Positions 20,975 to 31,555 of a stretch of DNA of 64,000 nucleotides are shown piece after piece. How positions within the stretch are numbered: position 1 is the stretch's first letter; every line of letters starts with the position of its first letter. The notes beneath the pieces are model-generated. The model saw nothing but the letters and a program-made list of their open reading frames with translations, was not told the origin of the DNA and did no database searches. Both the position numbers and the translations under genes were made by a program. Origin of the DNA: Ferirhizobium litorale (lineage in GTDB: Bacteria > Pseudomonadota > Alphaproteobacteria > Rhizobiales > Rhizobiaceae); assembly GCA_030028905.1 (NCBI GenBank), contig JALDYZ010000011.1, positions 114,622-178,621 of the forward strand. The letters are read 5' to 3'.

Positions 20975-21003
20975 TTGAAAGCGCTTTCGCCAACAGATAT
21001 ATG
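20975..21003 (+). promoter_or_regulatory. Predicted sigma-70 promoter of irr, in the fabA-irr spacer
   Basis: TTGAAA (20975-20980), 17 bases, TATATG (20998-21003) is a near-consensus promoter with a predicted start about 40 bases before irr. The rest of the 301-base spacer (20750-21050) shows no other gene; the promoter of fabA must lie on the other strand but I could not place it. A short palindrome, GAAAGCGCTTTC, at 20978-20989 overlaps the -35 box and could be an operator. Confidence 0.6.
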
Positions 21004-21050
21004 GCTTGTAGAGAAACAAATTCAGGTATTGTAGCAGCGGAGCCGTCTTA

Positions 21051-21470
21051 ATGACAGCAGAAGCAGGGATGGGTTCAGAAATGCGCCTGCGTGAGCATGG
21101 GCTGAGGCCCACGCGCCAGCGCATCGCTCTCGCCGACCTTCTGTTTGCTAAGGGTGATAGGCATCTAACCGTGGAAGAACTGCACGAAGAGGCAGTCGCC
21201 GCCGGCGTCCCTGTTTCGCTTGCAACCGTCTACAACACCCTTCACCAGTTTACCGAAGCCGGCCTGATCCGGGTTCTCGCCGTCGAAAGCGCAAAGACCT
21301 ATTTCGACACCAACGTTTCAGACCACCATCACTTTTTCGTTGAGGGCCAGAACGAGGTGCTCGACATACCGGTCAGCAACATCTCGATCTCCAATCTGCC
21401 GCCGCCGCCGGAGGGCATGGAGATCGCCCATGTCGACGTGGTCATCCGGCTTCGCCGCAAGGGCGACTGA
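21051..21470 (+). CDS. irr: Iron response regulator Irr, Fur family
   Basis: This 139-residue Fur-superfamily repressor/activator represses haem synthesis and iron-using genes under iron limitation in Rhizobiales. The winged helix reads GLRPTRQRIALADLLF and SLATVYNTLHQFTEAGLI. The dimerisation domain has DHHHFFVEGQ, a His cluster like the haem-binding HxH site of Irr. It lacks the N-terminal Cys-Pro haem regulatory motif seen in Bradyrhizobium Irr, as other Rhizobium proteins do. Linkage with fabA is characteristic of rhizobial irr. It converges with the TRIC channel gene, with stops six bases apart. Confidence 0.88.
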   Translation: MTAEAGMGSEMRLREHGLRPTRQRIALADLLFAKGDRHLTVEELHEEAVAAGVPVSLATVYNTLHQFTEAGLIRVLAVESAKTYFDTNVSDHHHFFVEGQNEVLDIPVSNISISNLPPPPEGMEIAHVDVVIRLRRKGD

Positions 21471-21475
21471 CAGCT

Positions 21476-22114
21476 TCATCGAATGACATCGTTTGGATGA
21501 CGGCCGGGCCGCGGCTTGTAGGATCGTATTGTCCAACCGTATCTCAGCGCTCCGCCGCGGACTGCAAACGCTGCCAGCGCACCCGTGGCCGATGAAGCAA
21601 AGAGCGGCAACCCGGCGGCATGGGCAACGACGAAACACGCCGATCCGGCAACTGCCGCGGTCACGTAGATTTCAGGTCGCAACAGCACCGATGGTTCGCT
21701 CGCCACGACGTCACGCAGGATGCCGCCGCCCGTGGCGGTCAGCACGCCGGTAACGATCGCCACAGTCGCTGAGCCCGTCGCAGCCAAGCCCTTTGCCGCG
21801 CCCATGACGCAATAGGCGGAAAGCCCTACGGCATCGAGCCATATCAGCAGCCGATAGCGCGATTCCACCAGGTGCGCGGTAAAGAAGACCAGAACACCGA
21901 TCGCGACACAGACCAGGATGTAGGTCGGGTTAACGACCCAGAAGACCGGCACGCGGCCGAGAACCACGTCGCGCAGGGACCCGCCGCCGATGCCGGTGAG
22001 CGATGCCAGGAACAGGAAACCGATGAGGTCGAGTTGCTTTCGCGATGCGGCGAGTGCGCCAGTGGCCGCGAACACGGCCACCCCGGCATAGTCAAGTATC
22101 TCCAATAACGACAT
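21476..22114 (-). CDS. TRIC/UPF0126 family inner-membrane cation channel-like protein
   Basis: The 212-residue protein has about seven hydrophobic helices arranged as two similar halves. Each half carries the UPF0126/YicG signature: TGIGGGSLRDVVLGRVP in the first, TATGGGILRDVVASEPS in the second. Bacterial TRIC proteins are trimeric monovalent-cation channels; earlier names are UPF0126 or YicG. The C-terminus is basic (RSYKPRPGRHPND). It converges with irr. Physiological role is unknown; an osmotic or glycine-related role has been suggested for relatives but cannot be read here. Confidence 0.88.
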   Translation of the reverse strand: MSLLEILDYAGVAVFAATGALAASRKQLDLIGFLFLASLTGIGGGSLRDVVLGRVPVFWVVNPTYILVCVAIGVLVFFTAHLVESRYRLLIWLDAVGLSAYCVMGAAKGLAATGSATVAIVTGVLTATGGGILRDVVASEPSVLLRPEIYVTAAVAGSACFVVAHAAGLPLFASSATGALAAFAVRGGALRYGWTIRSYKPRPGRHPNDVIR

Positions 22115-22238
22115 TCATGCCCTCCGGCCCGCCCATGAGCCGAATCAACCATGACCTCAAGGGCGGCGCAAGCCAATCCTGCCATAAGTCTCCGGATGGC
22201 GAACGCCGTCAATTCGTTCACACCGAGAGAACCCGACC

Positions 22239-22712
22239 GTGAAGCATCTTATACGAGCCTGCATCTGTCTCGGCCTGCTTGTCGACATGTCCGGACAGTC
22301 GATGGCACAGCAGGCGCTGATCAGCGACCCGGAAATCTACGAGAAGAAGCACTTCCAGGAGCTGTGCGCCCAGACAGAGTTCGGTCCCGACTTCGTACAG
22401 CGCCGCGATATCAACAACGACCGGCTGGTCGATGCCGTTGTCAACCAGGAAGAACTCACTTGCGAAGGCGAAAAAGGCGCCGGTTGCGACGACGATGGCT
22501 GCGTCTACAATTTCTATCTGCAGGTCAAGGAAGGCGGCTACTTCATGATCGCCACCGCCCGGATCTATGGCTACGACTTCGTCAAGCGCTTCGGCAACAT
22601 GGTCCTGGTGATGAAGATGCATCCGCGCTTCTGCGAGCGCGATGGCGGCAGCCCGTGCGAGGTCACGGCGCGAGTGCGCGGCGCAAAGTTCGTAACGATA
22701 GCGCGCAAATAA
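22239..22712 (+). CDS. Hypothetical secreted Cys-rich protein with an EF-hand-like loop
   Basis: This 157-residue protein has a signal peptide (MKHLIRACICLGLLV, cleavage probably after SMAQQA near residue 25). The mature part holds at least six cysteines in pairs (ELCAQ, LTCEG, GCDDDGC, FCERDGGSPC), suggesting periplasmic disulfides. The segment DINNDRLVDAVV matches a DxNxDxxxD calcium-binding loop except for the last acidic position. The start is GTG with GAGAG upstream. I recognise no named family. Neighbours (TRIC channel, YdcF protein) give no clear hint. Confidence 0.65.
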   Translation: MKHLIRACICLGLLVDMSGQSMAQQALISDPEIYEKKHFQELCAQTEFGPDFVQRRDINNDRLVDAVVNQEELTCEGEKGAGCDDDGCVYNFYLQVKEGGYFMIATARIYGYDFVKRFGNMVLVMKMHPRFCERDGGSPCEVTARVRGAKFVTIARK

Positions 22713-22734
22713 CGGTATCCACGAAAAGGGCCGG

Positions 22735-23523
22735 CTAGCTTGGATAGAGGACACTGGTACGGTCGGTTGCGTAGTAGGCGACCAGGCCTATCCACTCGCG
22801 TATGGCCGTCGCCGTCTGCTGCGCGTTAAGCGTCGGCTGGGTGAAATCGAGCCCGAGGCGCACCTTGCCACTGGTTCGATAGTCCACCGGCCACGGCACC
22901 ACGTCGATGCCGAGTTTGCGAAACAGGCCGACCGAGCGCGGCATATGGAATGCCGACGTCACGAGCAGGCAGTCCTTCAGCCCCTCACTTTCGAGCAACG
23001 CCTTCGTATTTCTCGCGTTCTCGAAGGTGGTGCGCGACCGCGCCTCCTTGATCAGACGGGCCGGCGCAACACCGAATGCGGCAAAGAAGCGTTCGGCCGC
23101 GGCCGCGTCGCCTTCGTAGTCGCCGCTCAGCGAACCATCCCCACCGGATACGACGATGCGCGAGCCAGGGTAATCACGCGCCAGGCGCAGCGCTTCGACG
23201 AAGCGGTCCGCCGCCCCATTGAACTCGATACCTCCACGCGCCGTGGTGACTTCGGTCTCGAAGGCACCACCGAGCACGATCATGCAACGGACCTCGCGGT
23301 TTTCCCGTGACGACGCCGGGATGCGCGCCTCCAGTCCCTGCAGAAGATAGGAGCCGGTGGTAGTGAATAGCGTCACGAAAAGGACAAGCGCGGCGCCGAA
23401 GGCGGAGGCCACACTCATTTTTTGGCAATGGAAGAGGCCTAGGAAAATGCTGGAAAGGACCAGGAAGAATGCCAGCGAAAGCGGCTGGGCAATCAGCCAG
23501 AAGAGCTTGGAAACAAGGAACAA
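22735..23523 (-). CDS. YdcF/DUF218 family membrane-anchored protein (ElyC/SanA-like)
   Basis: The protein has two N-terminal membrane helices (residues about 5-30 and 38-60) and a DUF218 domain. The signature is visible: CMIVLGGAFE, IVVSGGDGSL, SRTTFENARNT and LLVTSAFHMPRS. ElyC and SanA in this family affect peptidoglycan and envelope integrity, so an envelope role is likely. The chosen start is TTG at 23523, six bases after AGGGGGA; a GTG seven codons upstream is possible. The final length is 262 residues. Confidence 0.8.
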   Translation of the reverse strand: MFLVSKLFWLIAQPLSLAFFLVLSSIFLGLFHCQKMSVASAFGAALVLFVTLFTTTGSYLLQGLEARIPASSRENREVRCMIVLGGAFETEVTTARGGIEFNGAADRFVEALRLARDYPGSRIVVSGGDGSLSGDYEGDAAAAERFFAAFGVAPARLIKEARSRTTFENARNTKALLESEGLKDCLLVTSAFHMPRSVGLFRKLGIDVVPWPVDYRTSGKVRLGLDFTQPTLNAQQTATAIREWIGLVAYYATDRTSVLYPS

Positions 23524-23751
23524 CGGCACTCCCCCTCGGCGCACTACTTCAAAGAAGGTCTGAGGCGCGAACGGAAACGCAACGCGCGATTCGATTTCTT
23601 ATACAGGCTTCCGCGGCTCGGCGCCTTCGAATGCGCTCGCGCTCTCCCCTTTTTGACCCCAAGTCAGCAGACCGAAAACCAAACACGACAATTGCAGCAA
23701 GGGCACCGACAGAGGCGCCCTTTCTGCATCAAAACAGGTCCCCATGGAAGA

Positions 23752-24165
23752 TCAGGGGCAGATTTCCACCCGGTAATAGTGGTTATAGCGGTCATGCCGC
23801 CAGGCAAGGTGGCATTCATCGCGGAGATAGAAGTAGTTGTCGTAGTCGTCATCGCCGAAGAGCGCGAAATCGCGATGCGGATACCCGTTGTGGACATAGC
23901 TATTGCGATAACCGGGATGGTAGAAACCAATTCCACCATAGCCATGGCTGCCATGCCCGAAAAGCCCGCCGCCATGGTCCCACCCGCCGTGGGCTTCTCC
24001 ATAGCCACCTCTTTCGTACCCTCCGCCTTCGTGGCCGCCGCCGTGTCCTCCTCCACCATGCCCCCCGCCGCCCCGCGCCATGGCGTCGGTCATCGAGGCA
24101 ATGGAGGCGATGGCGAGCGTCGACGCAATCAAGCCAACGGTTGCCGTCCTACGGAATGTTGACAT
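23752..24165 (-). CDS. Hypothetical secreted Gly/His-rich protein
   Basis: The 137-residue protein starts MSTFRRTATVGLIAST with a signal peptide ending near DAMA (residue 29), preceded by AAGGAAGA. The next 40 residues repeat GGGGH/GGH units, followed by Gly-Tyr-rich sequence and an ending rich in Tyr, Asp and His with two cysteines. The C-terminal third (FYLRDECHLAWRHDRYN) is more ordered. Similar short Gly/His-rich exported proteins occur in rhizobia with no known function; metal binding through histidines is plausible. It is a single gene upstream of ydcF-like and downstream of tRNA-Ala on the other side. Confidence 0.65.
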   Translation of the reverse strand: MSTFRRTATVGLIASTLAIASIASMTDAMARGGGGHGGGGHGGGHEGGGYERGGYGEAHGGWDHGGGLFGHGSHGYGGIGFYHPGYRNSYVHNGYPHRDFALFGDDDYDNYFYLRDECHLAWRHDRYNHYYRVEICP

Positions 24166-24418
24166 CACGATCTTCCTTTCTCGTGCTTGGCTTGCGCATA
24201 TTCCAAACTGCGCAACAGGAAGATGGTAAGTCAGGAGCGGGACGGGCAGAATCATACCCAGGTGTATGCCAGATCGTCTGGAAGCACTATTCGCCATAGT
24301 CCTTGGACGCGGATCACTATATGCAACCGGGTGCGGCAATCCCTCGACGGAGGCGTTCGCGACAGGCAGTTGCTACAAGCGACCCGCCTCGGAAAGTGAA
24401 AATGGTCTATTGAGAAAT

Positions 24419-24494
<76 letters not shown>

Positions 24495-24591
24495 TAAACG
24501 GGTCCGGCATTGCCGGTCCGGGAAGCCTCGAAGCGGTGTGCTCGTCGGCTGTGGCGGCTTCATACTTCCGCTTTTTGCGTATGGCAAGCCG

Positions 24592-24632
24592 AAAAAAACG
24601 GGCCCAGTGAAAATTCTTGTTCACCGGGCCCA
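24592..24632 (-). terminator. Intrinsic terminator after the TIGR02300 gene
   Basis: On the minus strand GGGCCC-GGTGAA pairs with TTCACT-GGGCCC with one mismatch, followed by seven T. It lies eight bases beyond the stop of the TIGR02300 gene and separates it from tRNA-Ala. Confidence 0.88.
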
Positions 24633-24640
24633 TGAGATCG

Positions 24641-25027
24641 TCAGACTTCGTCCTCGTCGCCGGTCACGCCGATGAGGCCGGTCATGTCGTCGTCGTCGTC
24701 GTCCTCGTCAGCTTCGAGGAAGGTATCGTCGTCGTCGTCGCCGAGTTCGACATCCTCATCGCCGATATCGGGGATATCGTCGCCGCCGGCTGCTTCGTCG
24801 GCATCCTCGAGCGATACCAATTCGACTTCCGTGTTTTCGGTATCGACTTCCGCAACGTCCTCCTCCTCGGCCTTTTCGAGAACGGCCGCGGCGGACGACT
24901 CCTCGAAGAAGGAGAGCGGCCAGGACTTGCCGGTGTAGGGAGAAACTACCGGATCCCGATTCAAGTCGTAAAACTTCTTGCCGGTATCCGGATCGATGCG
25001 TTTGGTTCCAAGTTCCGCTTTCGCCAC
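24641..25027 (-). CDS. TIGR02300 family protein with acidic C-terminal tail
   Basis: The 128-residue protein begins AKAELGTKR (with GTG as start, eight bases after AGAGG; a TTG two codons upstream is the alternative). The family signature KRIDPDTGKKFYDLNRDPVVSPYTG covers the first 35 residues and resembles a treble-clef-like segment in which the cysteines of relatives are absent here. After residue 55 the sequence is highly acidic, with runs of Asp (DDDDD and DDDDDD). The family is widespread in alphaproteobacteria and has no assigned function. It is divergent from aroA and ends in its own terminator. Confidence 0.85.
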   Translation of the reverse strand: MAKAELGTKRIDPDTGKKFYDLNRDPVVSPYTGKSWPLSFFEESSAAAVLEKAEEEDVAEVDTENTEVELVSLEDADEAAGGDDIPDIGDEDVELGDDDDDTFLEADEDDDDDDMTGLIGVTGDEDEV

Positions 25028-25105
25028 TGTCAAAACCTCTAGAATGGCCGAGTTACTCAGCTCTCACGCCGGATAGACCGGCTCCTCACGGTACAATTAA
25101 TTTAG

Positions 25106-27309
<2,204 letters not shown>

Positions 27310-27474
27310 TCGAACTGCGCGATCGTACCTTTGCACGGTTGTCGTTTCGAAAACCTAGCCTGATTTTCCGTCCCCGCGCCGGATTGCCCGTCCCCGAGAC
27401 AGGGCGGACTGGATTTCAGGCCGTTCAACACCAGCCACCGGCGCAACGTGTCTTCGGACACACCAGGAGATTCA

Positions 27475-29178
27475 ATGTCTGTATCTACCCCCACCCGTGA
27501 TGATTTTGCAGCTCTTCTCGAAGAGTCGTTCGCCAAGCACGACCTCGCCGAAGGCTATGTCGCCAAGGGTATCGTCACCGCCATCGAAAAGGATGTCGCG
27601 GTCGTTGACGTCGGCCTCAAGGTTGAAGGTCGCGTTCCGCTGAAGGAATTCGGCGCCAAGGCCAAGGACGGCACGCTGAAGGTCGGCGACGAAGTCGAAG
27701 TCTATGTCGAGCGCATCGAAAACGCTCTCGGCGAAGCCGTCCTGTCGCGCGAGAAGGCTCGCCGCGAAGAGAGCTGGCAGCGCCTGGAAGTGAAGTTCGA
27801 AGCCGGCGAACGCGTCGAAGGCGTCATCTTCAACCAGGTCAAGGGCGGCTTTACCGTCGATCTCGACGGCGCTGTGGCCTTCCTGCCGCGTTCGCAGGTC
27901 GACATCCGCCCGATCCGCGACGTCACGCCCCTGATGCACAACCCGCAGCCCTTCGAAATCCTCAAGATGGACAAGCGTCGCGGCAACATCGTCGTCTCGC
28001 GCCGCACCGTTCTCGAAGAGTCGCGTGCCGAGCAGCGTTCGGAAATCGTCCAGAACCTCGAAGAAGGCCAAGTTGTTGACGGCGTCGTGAAGAACATCAC
28101 CGATTACGGTGCGTTCGTCGACCTCGGCGGCATCGACGGCCTGCTGCACGTGACCGACATGGCATGGCGCCGCGTCAACCATCCGTCGGAAATCCTGAAC
28201 ATCGGCCAGCAGGTCAAGGTTCAGATCATCCGCATCAACCAGGAAACCCACCGCATCTCGCTCGGCATGAAGCAGCTCGAGTCCGATCCGTGGGATGGCA
28301 TCTCGGCCAAGTATCCGGAAGGCAAGAAGATCAAGGGCACCGTCACGAACATCACCGACTACGGTGCGTTCGTCGAGCTGGAGCCGGGCATCGAAGGCCT
28401 CATCCACATTTCCGAAATGTCCTGGACCAAGAAGAACGTACACCCCGGCAAGATCCTGTCCACGAGCCAGGAAGTCGACGTTGTCGTTCTCGAAGTCGAC
28501 CCGACCAAGCGCCGCATCTCGCTCGGCCTCAAGCAGACGCTTGAAAACCCGTGGCAGGCATTCGCCCACAGCCACCCGGCCGGCACCGAGGTCGAAGGCG
28601 AAGTCAAGAACAAGACCGAGTTCGGCCTGTTCATCGGCCTCGAAGGCGATGTCGACGGCATGGTGCACCTCTCCGACCTCGACTGGAACCGTCCGGGCGA
28701 GCAGGTTATCGAGGAGTACAACAAGGGTGACGTCGTCAAGGCTGTCGTCCTGGACGTGGACGTCGAGAAGGAACGCATCTCGCTCGGCATCAAGCAGCTC
28801 GGCCGCGACAGCGTCGGCGAAGCCGCCGCTTCCGGCGACCTGCGCAAGAATGCAGTCGTTTCCTGCGAAGTCCTCGCAGTCAACGACGGCGGCATCGAAG
28901 TGAAGCTTGTCAACCACGAAGACATCACTTCCTTCATCCGTCGCGCAGATCTTGCTCGCGACCGCGACGAACAGCGTCCGGAGCGTTTCTCGGTCGGTCA
29001 GGTTGTTGACGCCCGCGTCACCAACTTCTCCAAGAAGGACCGCAAGGTCATGCTTTCGATCAAGGCACTTGAAATTGCCGAAGAAAAGGAAGCAGTCGCA
29101 CAGTTCGGTTCGTCCGACTCGGGCGCATCGCTCGGCGACATCCTGGGCGCCGCCCTCAAGAACCGCACCACCGAATAA
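27475..29178 (+). CDS. rpsA: 30S ribosomal protein S1
   Basis: The 567-residue protein contains six S1 domains; the middle repeats are clearest in GVVKNITDYGAFVDLGGIDG and GTVTNITDYGAFVELEPG. S1 binds mRNA upstream of the start codon and helps 30S subunits begin on structured messages. The start ATG (MSVSTPTRDD) follows CAGGAGATTCA; nine upstream codons in frame are not conserved. Weak promoter-like bases lie about 130 bases upstream, so it may have its own promoter in addition to readthrough from cmk. A strong bidirectional terminator follows. Confidence 0.97.
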   Translation: MSVSTPTRDDFAALLEESFAKHDLAEGYVAKGIVTAIEKDVAVVDVGLKVEGRVPLKEFGAKAKDGTLKVGDEVEVYVERIENALGEAVLSREKARREESWQRLEVKFEAGERVEGVIFNQVKGGFTVDLDGAVAFLPRSQVDIRPIRDVTPLMHNPQPFEILKMDKRRGNIVVSRRTVLEESRAEQRSEIVQNLEEGQVVDGVVKNITDYGAFVDLGGIDGLLHVTDMAWRRVNHPSEILNIGQQVKVQIIRINQETHRISLGMKQLESDPWDGISAKYPEGKKIKGTVTNITDYGAFVELEPGIEGLIHISEMSWTKKNVHPGKILSTSQEVDVVVLEVDPTKRRISLGLKQTLENPWQAFAHSHPAGTEVEGEVKNKTEFGLFIGLEGDVDGMVHLSDLDWNRPGEQVIEEYNKGDVVKAVVLDVDVEKERISLGIKQLGRDSVGEAAASGDLRKNAVVSCEVLAVNDGGIEVKLVNHEDITSFIRRADLARDRDEQRPERFSVGQVVDARVTNFSKKDRKVMLSIKALEIAEEKEAVAQFGSSDSGASLGDILGAALKNRTTE

Positions 29179-29199
29179 GCGGATTGCCGAATTGAAATG

Positions 29200-29236
29200 A
29201 AAACCCGCCGGACAGCCAGTCCGGCGGGTTTTTTCG
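29200..29236. terminator. Bidirectional terminator after rpsA
   Basis: AAAACCCGCCGGA pairs with TCCGGCGGGTTTT around a seven-base loop, with A-rich and T-rich flanks. It closes rpsA and also the convergent minus-strand gene that ends at 29251. Confidence 0.92.
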
Positions 29237-29250
29237 TTCAGGAACTATCG

Positions 29251-30954
29251 TCAGAACTGGTTCAGTCGGTAGGGACCGTAGCCGAAGTCGAAAAGGGTGT
29301 CATCGAGCTCGGGTTGCGCAACTTCCTCTGCTGTCGCGCCATCTTCTCCCCCGACCTGACGCTCACGCTCCTCCTGCGCTTCATCGGCGTCCTGGCGCTC
29401 ATGGGCTTGCTCCTCGTGCTCCTCATGGTCGAACGACCTCTCCCGGCTTGTTTCTTCAGGATCACCGATCTTTGCGGCTTCGCGCACCGGCTGGTAGTTG
29501 ACCGGGACGAAAGGAATTCCCTCGCGCAATACCGATCGCATTTCATTCGCAATGGCGCGATCCTGGCTGGCCGGCAAGTCCCTGCTGGTGACCGACGCCA
29601 CCGTGCCTGGCTCTGGCGCACGAGCGGCTTCCATCTGCGCTTCCGAGTTATGGCGGCTGCTTGCGGCATTCGGCAGACGGCCGGCGACTGCCTCTCGTTG
29701 TGCGGCCAGTTCGGGGAGGGCTTGAGGCACAATGACCTCCTGACCAGTGGTAATGAGCCCCTGCGGAGGAAGCTGCCGGAACCTGGTCGACCGCACCACT
29801 GCAAGCTGGGCTTCGGCGATGACAGCTTTCAACGATTCCGCCGCCTGCTGGACGGCGGTCCCCGGCCCATGGCCAAAGGCCTTGAGGATGACCGACCCTC
29901 CTTCGGGCATTGCCGGCGCCAGTTGGCGGATGTTGACGCCTGTGGGAGGCTCCGGCCGCTGACCGCCTGACACGCGAGCATCCGGAGGTGTGGGTATCTG
30001 GATCCTGTTCGGTTGCGTGTCCTGCGGGGTAGCGGTGACACGCGTGCCATTCATAGGCTTCAACCCCTCGGATCCGAGCGACAGGGTGAGCTTGACGAGT
30101 TTCGGCAGCGACGGCCCATCCGCGTGAAAAGTTCTGACGAATCGCAAATGCGATGCCGCGCTGTTCGTACCGATCACACGCCCATCGCCGGAGATATGTT
30201 GCAACGACTTCGAGTGTTCGTTTGTGGAAGCTTGCGGCCCGGATCGGAGTGGTGCGGCATCCTTTGCCCCCCCCGCACCGAACCGCGCCGCGGCCGGCAT
30301 CGGTTCGGTAAGGTCCCGCGCCGACGGCGGCAATAACGACGATTGGCCGGCGGACGCGTATTGCGGCCGCGTCGCATTGCCTTGCGCACCGGGCTGCGAA
30401 TTGGGCTGCAACACCTGCCCCGCAGCACCGGACGGGTGTTGCACCGCTTGATCGTTCCCTTGTCCATAGGAGGCAAGCACGGTGCGCAGGGCGAACTCGC
30501 GGAAACCGGAGCCACTCGCTTCCATGAGAGCAACGAGACGAGCGGCAGCCGGTCCGGAGAGGCTTTTCAGTGCTTCCAGGAGCAGCTTGATGTCCGCGCC
30601 CTCAGCCAACTGGCCAAGGAGTTTCTCGACCGCGGCCCGCTGCAGCGGCGTAGCAGACTTGAGTGCTTCCGCGAGCCGAAGCGCATAGTCGATGTTCTGC
30701 TCTCCCGCGTCACGAGGCAATCCAAGTGTTTTTCCGACCATGTCGAGCATGTCCACGAGTTCATCGGCCGCTCCCGGCCTCGCTCCCAGGACAAGGGTTG
30801 CAAGCTTCTGGTAAATTGCAGCATCCGCAGCTTGGAAACGCTCTGTCGGCAATGGCACGTCGCGGCTTGCTGTCGTCCCGACGAGAACGGCCTCAGACTG
30901 TGGTGCGTGGGATGCAAGCGCCGAACCCTGCAATGTGCTGACAGGTGGCAGCAT
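29251..30954 (-). CDS. Unrecognised low-complexity protein, last of a three-gene orphan set
   Basis: The 567-residue protein starts with ATG at 30954, with AAGGAGG six bases before. The N-terminal third (about 40-190) looks helical (AAIYQKLATLVLGARPGAADELVDMLDM, ELVDMLDMVGKTLGLPRDA). A long Pro/Gln/Ser-rich middle follows, then a charged His/Glu/Arg-rich stretch near 505-545 and the end LDDTLFDFGYGPYRLNQF. There is no signal peptide or membrane segment. The overall build, structured end plus long linker, recalls FliK-type hook-length proteins, but no FliK C-terminal motif is found, so I give no function. It may be co-transcribed with the 103- and 404-residue genes upstream. Confidence 0.6.
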   Translation of the reverse strand: MLPPVSTLQGSALASHAPQSEAVLVGTTASRDVPLPTERFQAADAAIYQKLATLVLGARPGAADELVDMLDMVGKTLGLPRDAGEQNIDYALRLAEALKSATPLQRAAVEKLLGQLAEGADIKLLLEALKSLSGPAAARLVALMEASGSGFREFALRTVLASYGQGNDQAVQHPSGAAGQVLQPNSQPGAQGNATRPQYASAGQSSLLPPSARDLTEPMPAAARFGAGGAKDAAPLRSGPQASTNEHSKSLQHISGDGRVIGTNSAASHLRFVRTFHADGPSLPKLVKLTLSLGSEGLKPMNGTRVTATPQDTQPNRIQIPTPPDARVSGGQRPEPPTGVNIRQLAPAMPEGGSVILKAFGHGPGTAVQQAAESLKAVIAEAQLAVVRSTRFRQLPPQGLITTGQEVIVPQALPELAAQREAVAGRLPNAASSRHNSEAQMEAARAPEPGTVASVTSRDLPASQDRAIANEMRSVLREGIPFVPVNYQPVREAAKIGDPEETSRERSFDHEEHEEQAHERQDADEAQEERERQVGGEDGATAEEVAQPELDDTLFDFGYGPYRLNQF

Positions 30955-31200
30955 GGCCCGCCTCCTTCTTGTTTGCGACGCTTGGAACTCGACATCGGAC
31001 AGCACGGTCGCTCATGCGACCCGAACCGTTCCACCCGTGAGTGGCCGGCACATGCATTGTCGGCAACCCTTCGTCCGCCGAGGTTGCCATCTGCGATATG
31101 GCGGCAGGTGCCACCATCAACTGATACTTACCCAACGAGCCTGCCCGATTTTGCTTAACATTTCGCTAACCATGATTGATGCGATGTGCAAAACCGTTCG

Positions 31201-31512
31201 TCAGGATCGGCTACGGAAGAATCGGTAGAGGCCATTGTCATCGCTGTGGACAGATGAAATGTAGTTTCCCTCGGCATTCGTTTCAGCGTCGGGTTCCTGA
31301 AGGGCGGACAGTGCGTCGAGAATGGTTGCCTTCAGGCGAACGGGCTGGTTCGTCTGCCCTGGAAGACCCTCCCGGCCTTCAGCATCCGGCTCAAAGGCAA
31401 GCGGCGGCAAGACCGAAGGCGGTTCCAGCATGGCGGCAAGTCCTTCGGACAGGTCCGATCCAGGCGCTTCCTGCCCTTTCAGAGCGCCGTCCAAAGGAGG
31501 GGCCGTCACCAT
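31201..31512 (-). CDS. Unrecognised small protein, middle of a three-gene orphan set
   Basis: The 103-residue protein begins MVTAPPLDGALKGQE and is rich in Pro, Leu and Glu with no membrane helix. The only likely helix is PVRLKATILDALSALQE. The C-terminus reads HSDDNGLYRFFRSRS, which resembles the end of the upstream 404-residue protein (YVDENGIFELFLRNAA). It lies 43 bases after that gene and 246 bases before the 567-residue gene. Function is unknown. Confidence 0.5.
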   Translation of the reverse strand: MVTAPPLDGALKGQEAPGSDLSEGLAAMLEPPSVLPPLAFEPDAEGREGLPGQTNQPVRLKATILDALSALQEPDAETNAEGNYISSVHSDDNGLYRFFRSRS

Positions 31513-31555
31513 AGCGTTTCTTCACCATCCCGGGCGCCACATCGAGACAGTGGCG

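Noticed and set aside
23990..24070. Short repeats in the Gly/His-rich gene considered as a CRISPR or tandem array
   Set aside because: The repeats are codon-level GGH units inside a coding frame, with no spacers of constant size.
29251..30954. FliK-like hook-length protein
   Set aside because: The length and Pro/Gln-rich middle are similar, but no FliK C-terminal motif and no flagellar genes are nearby.
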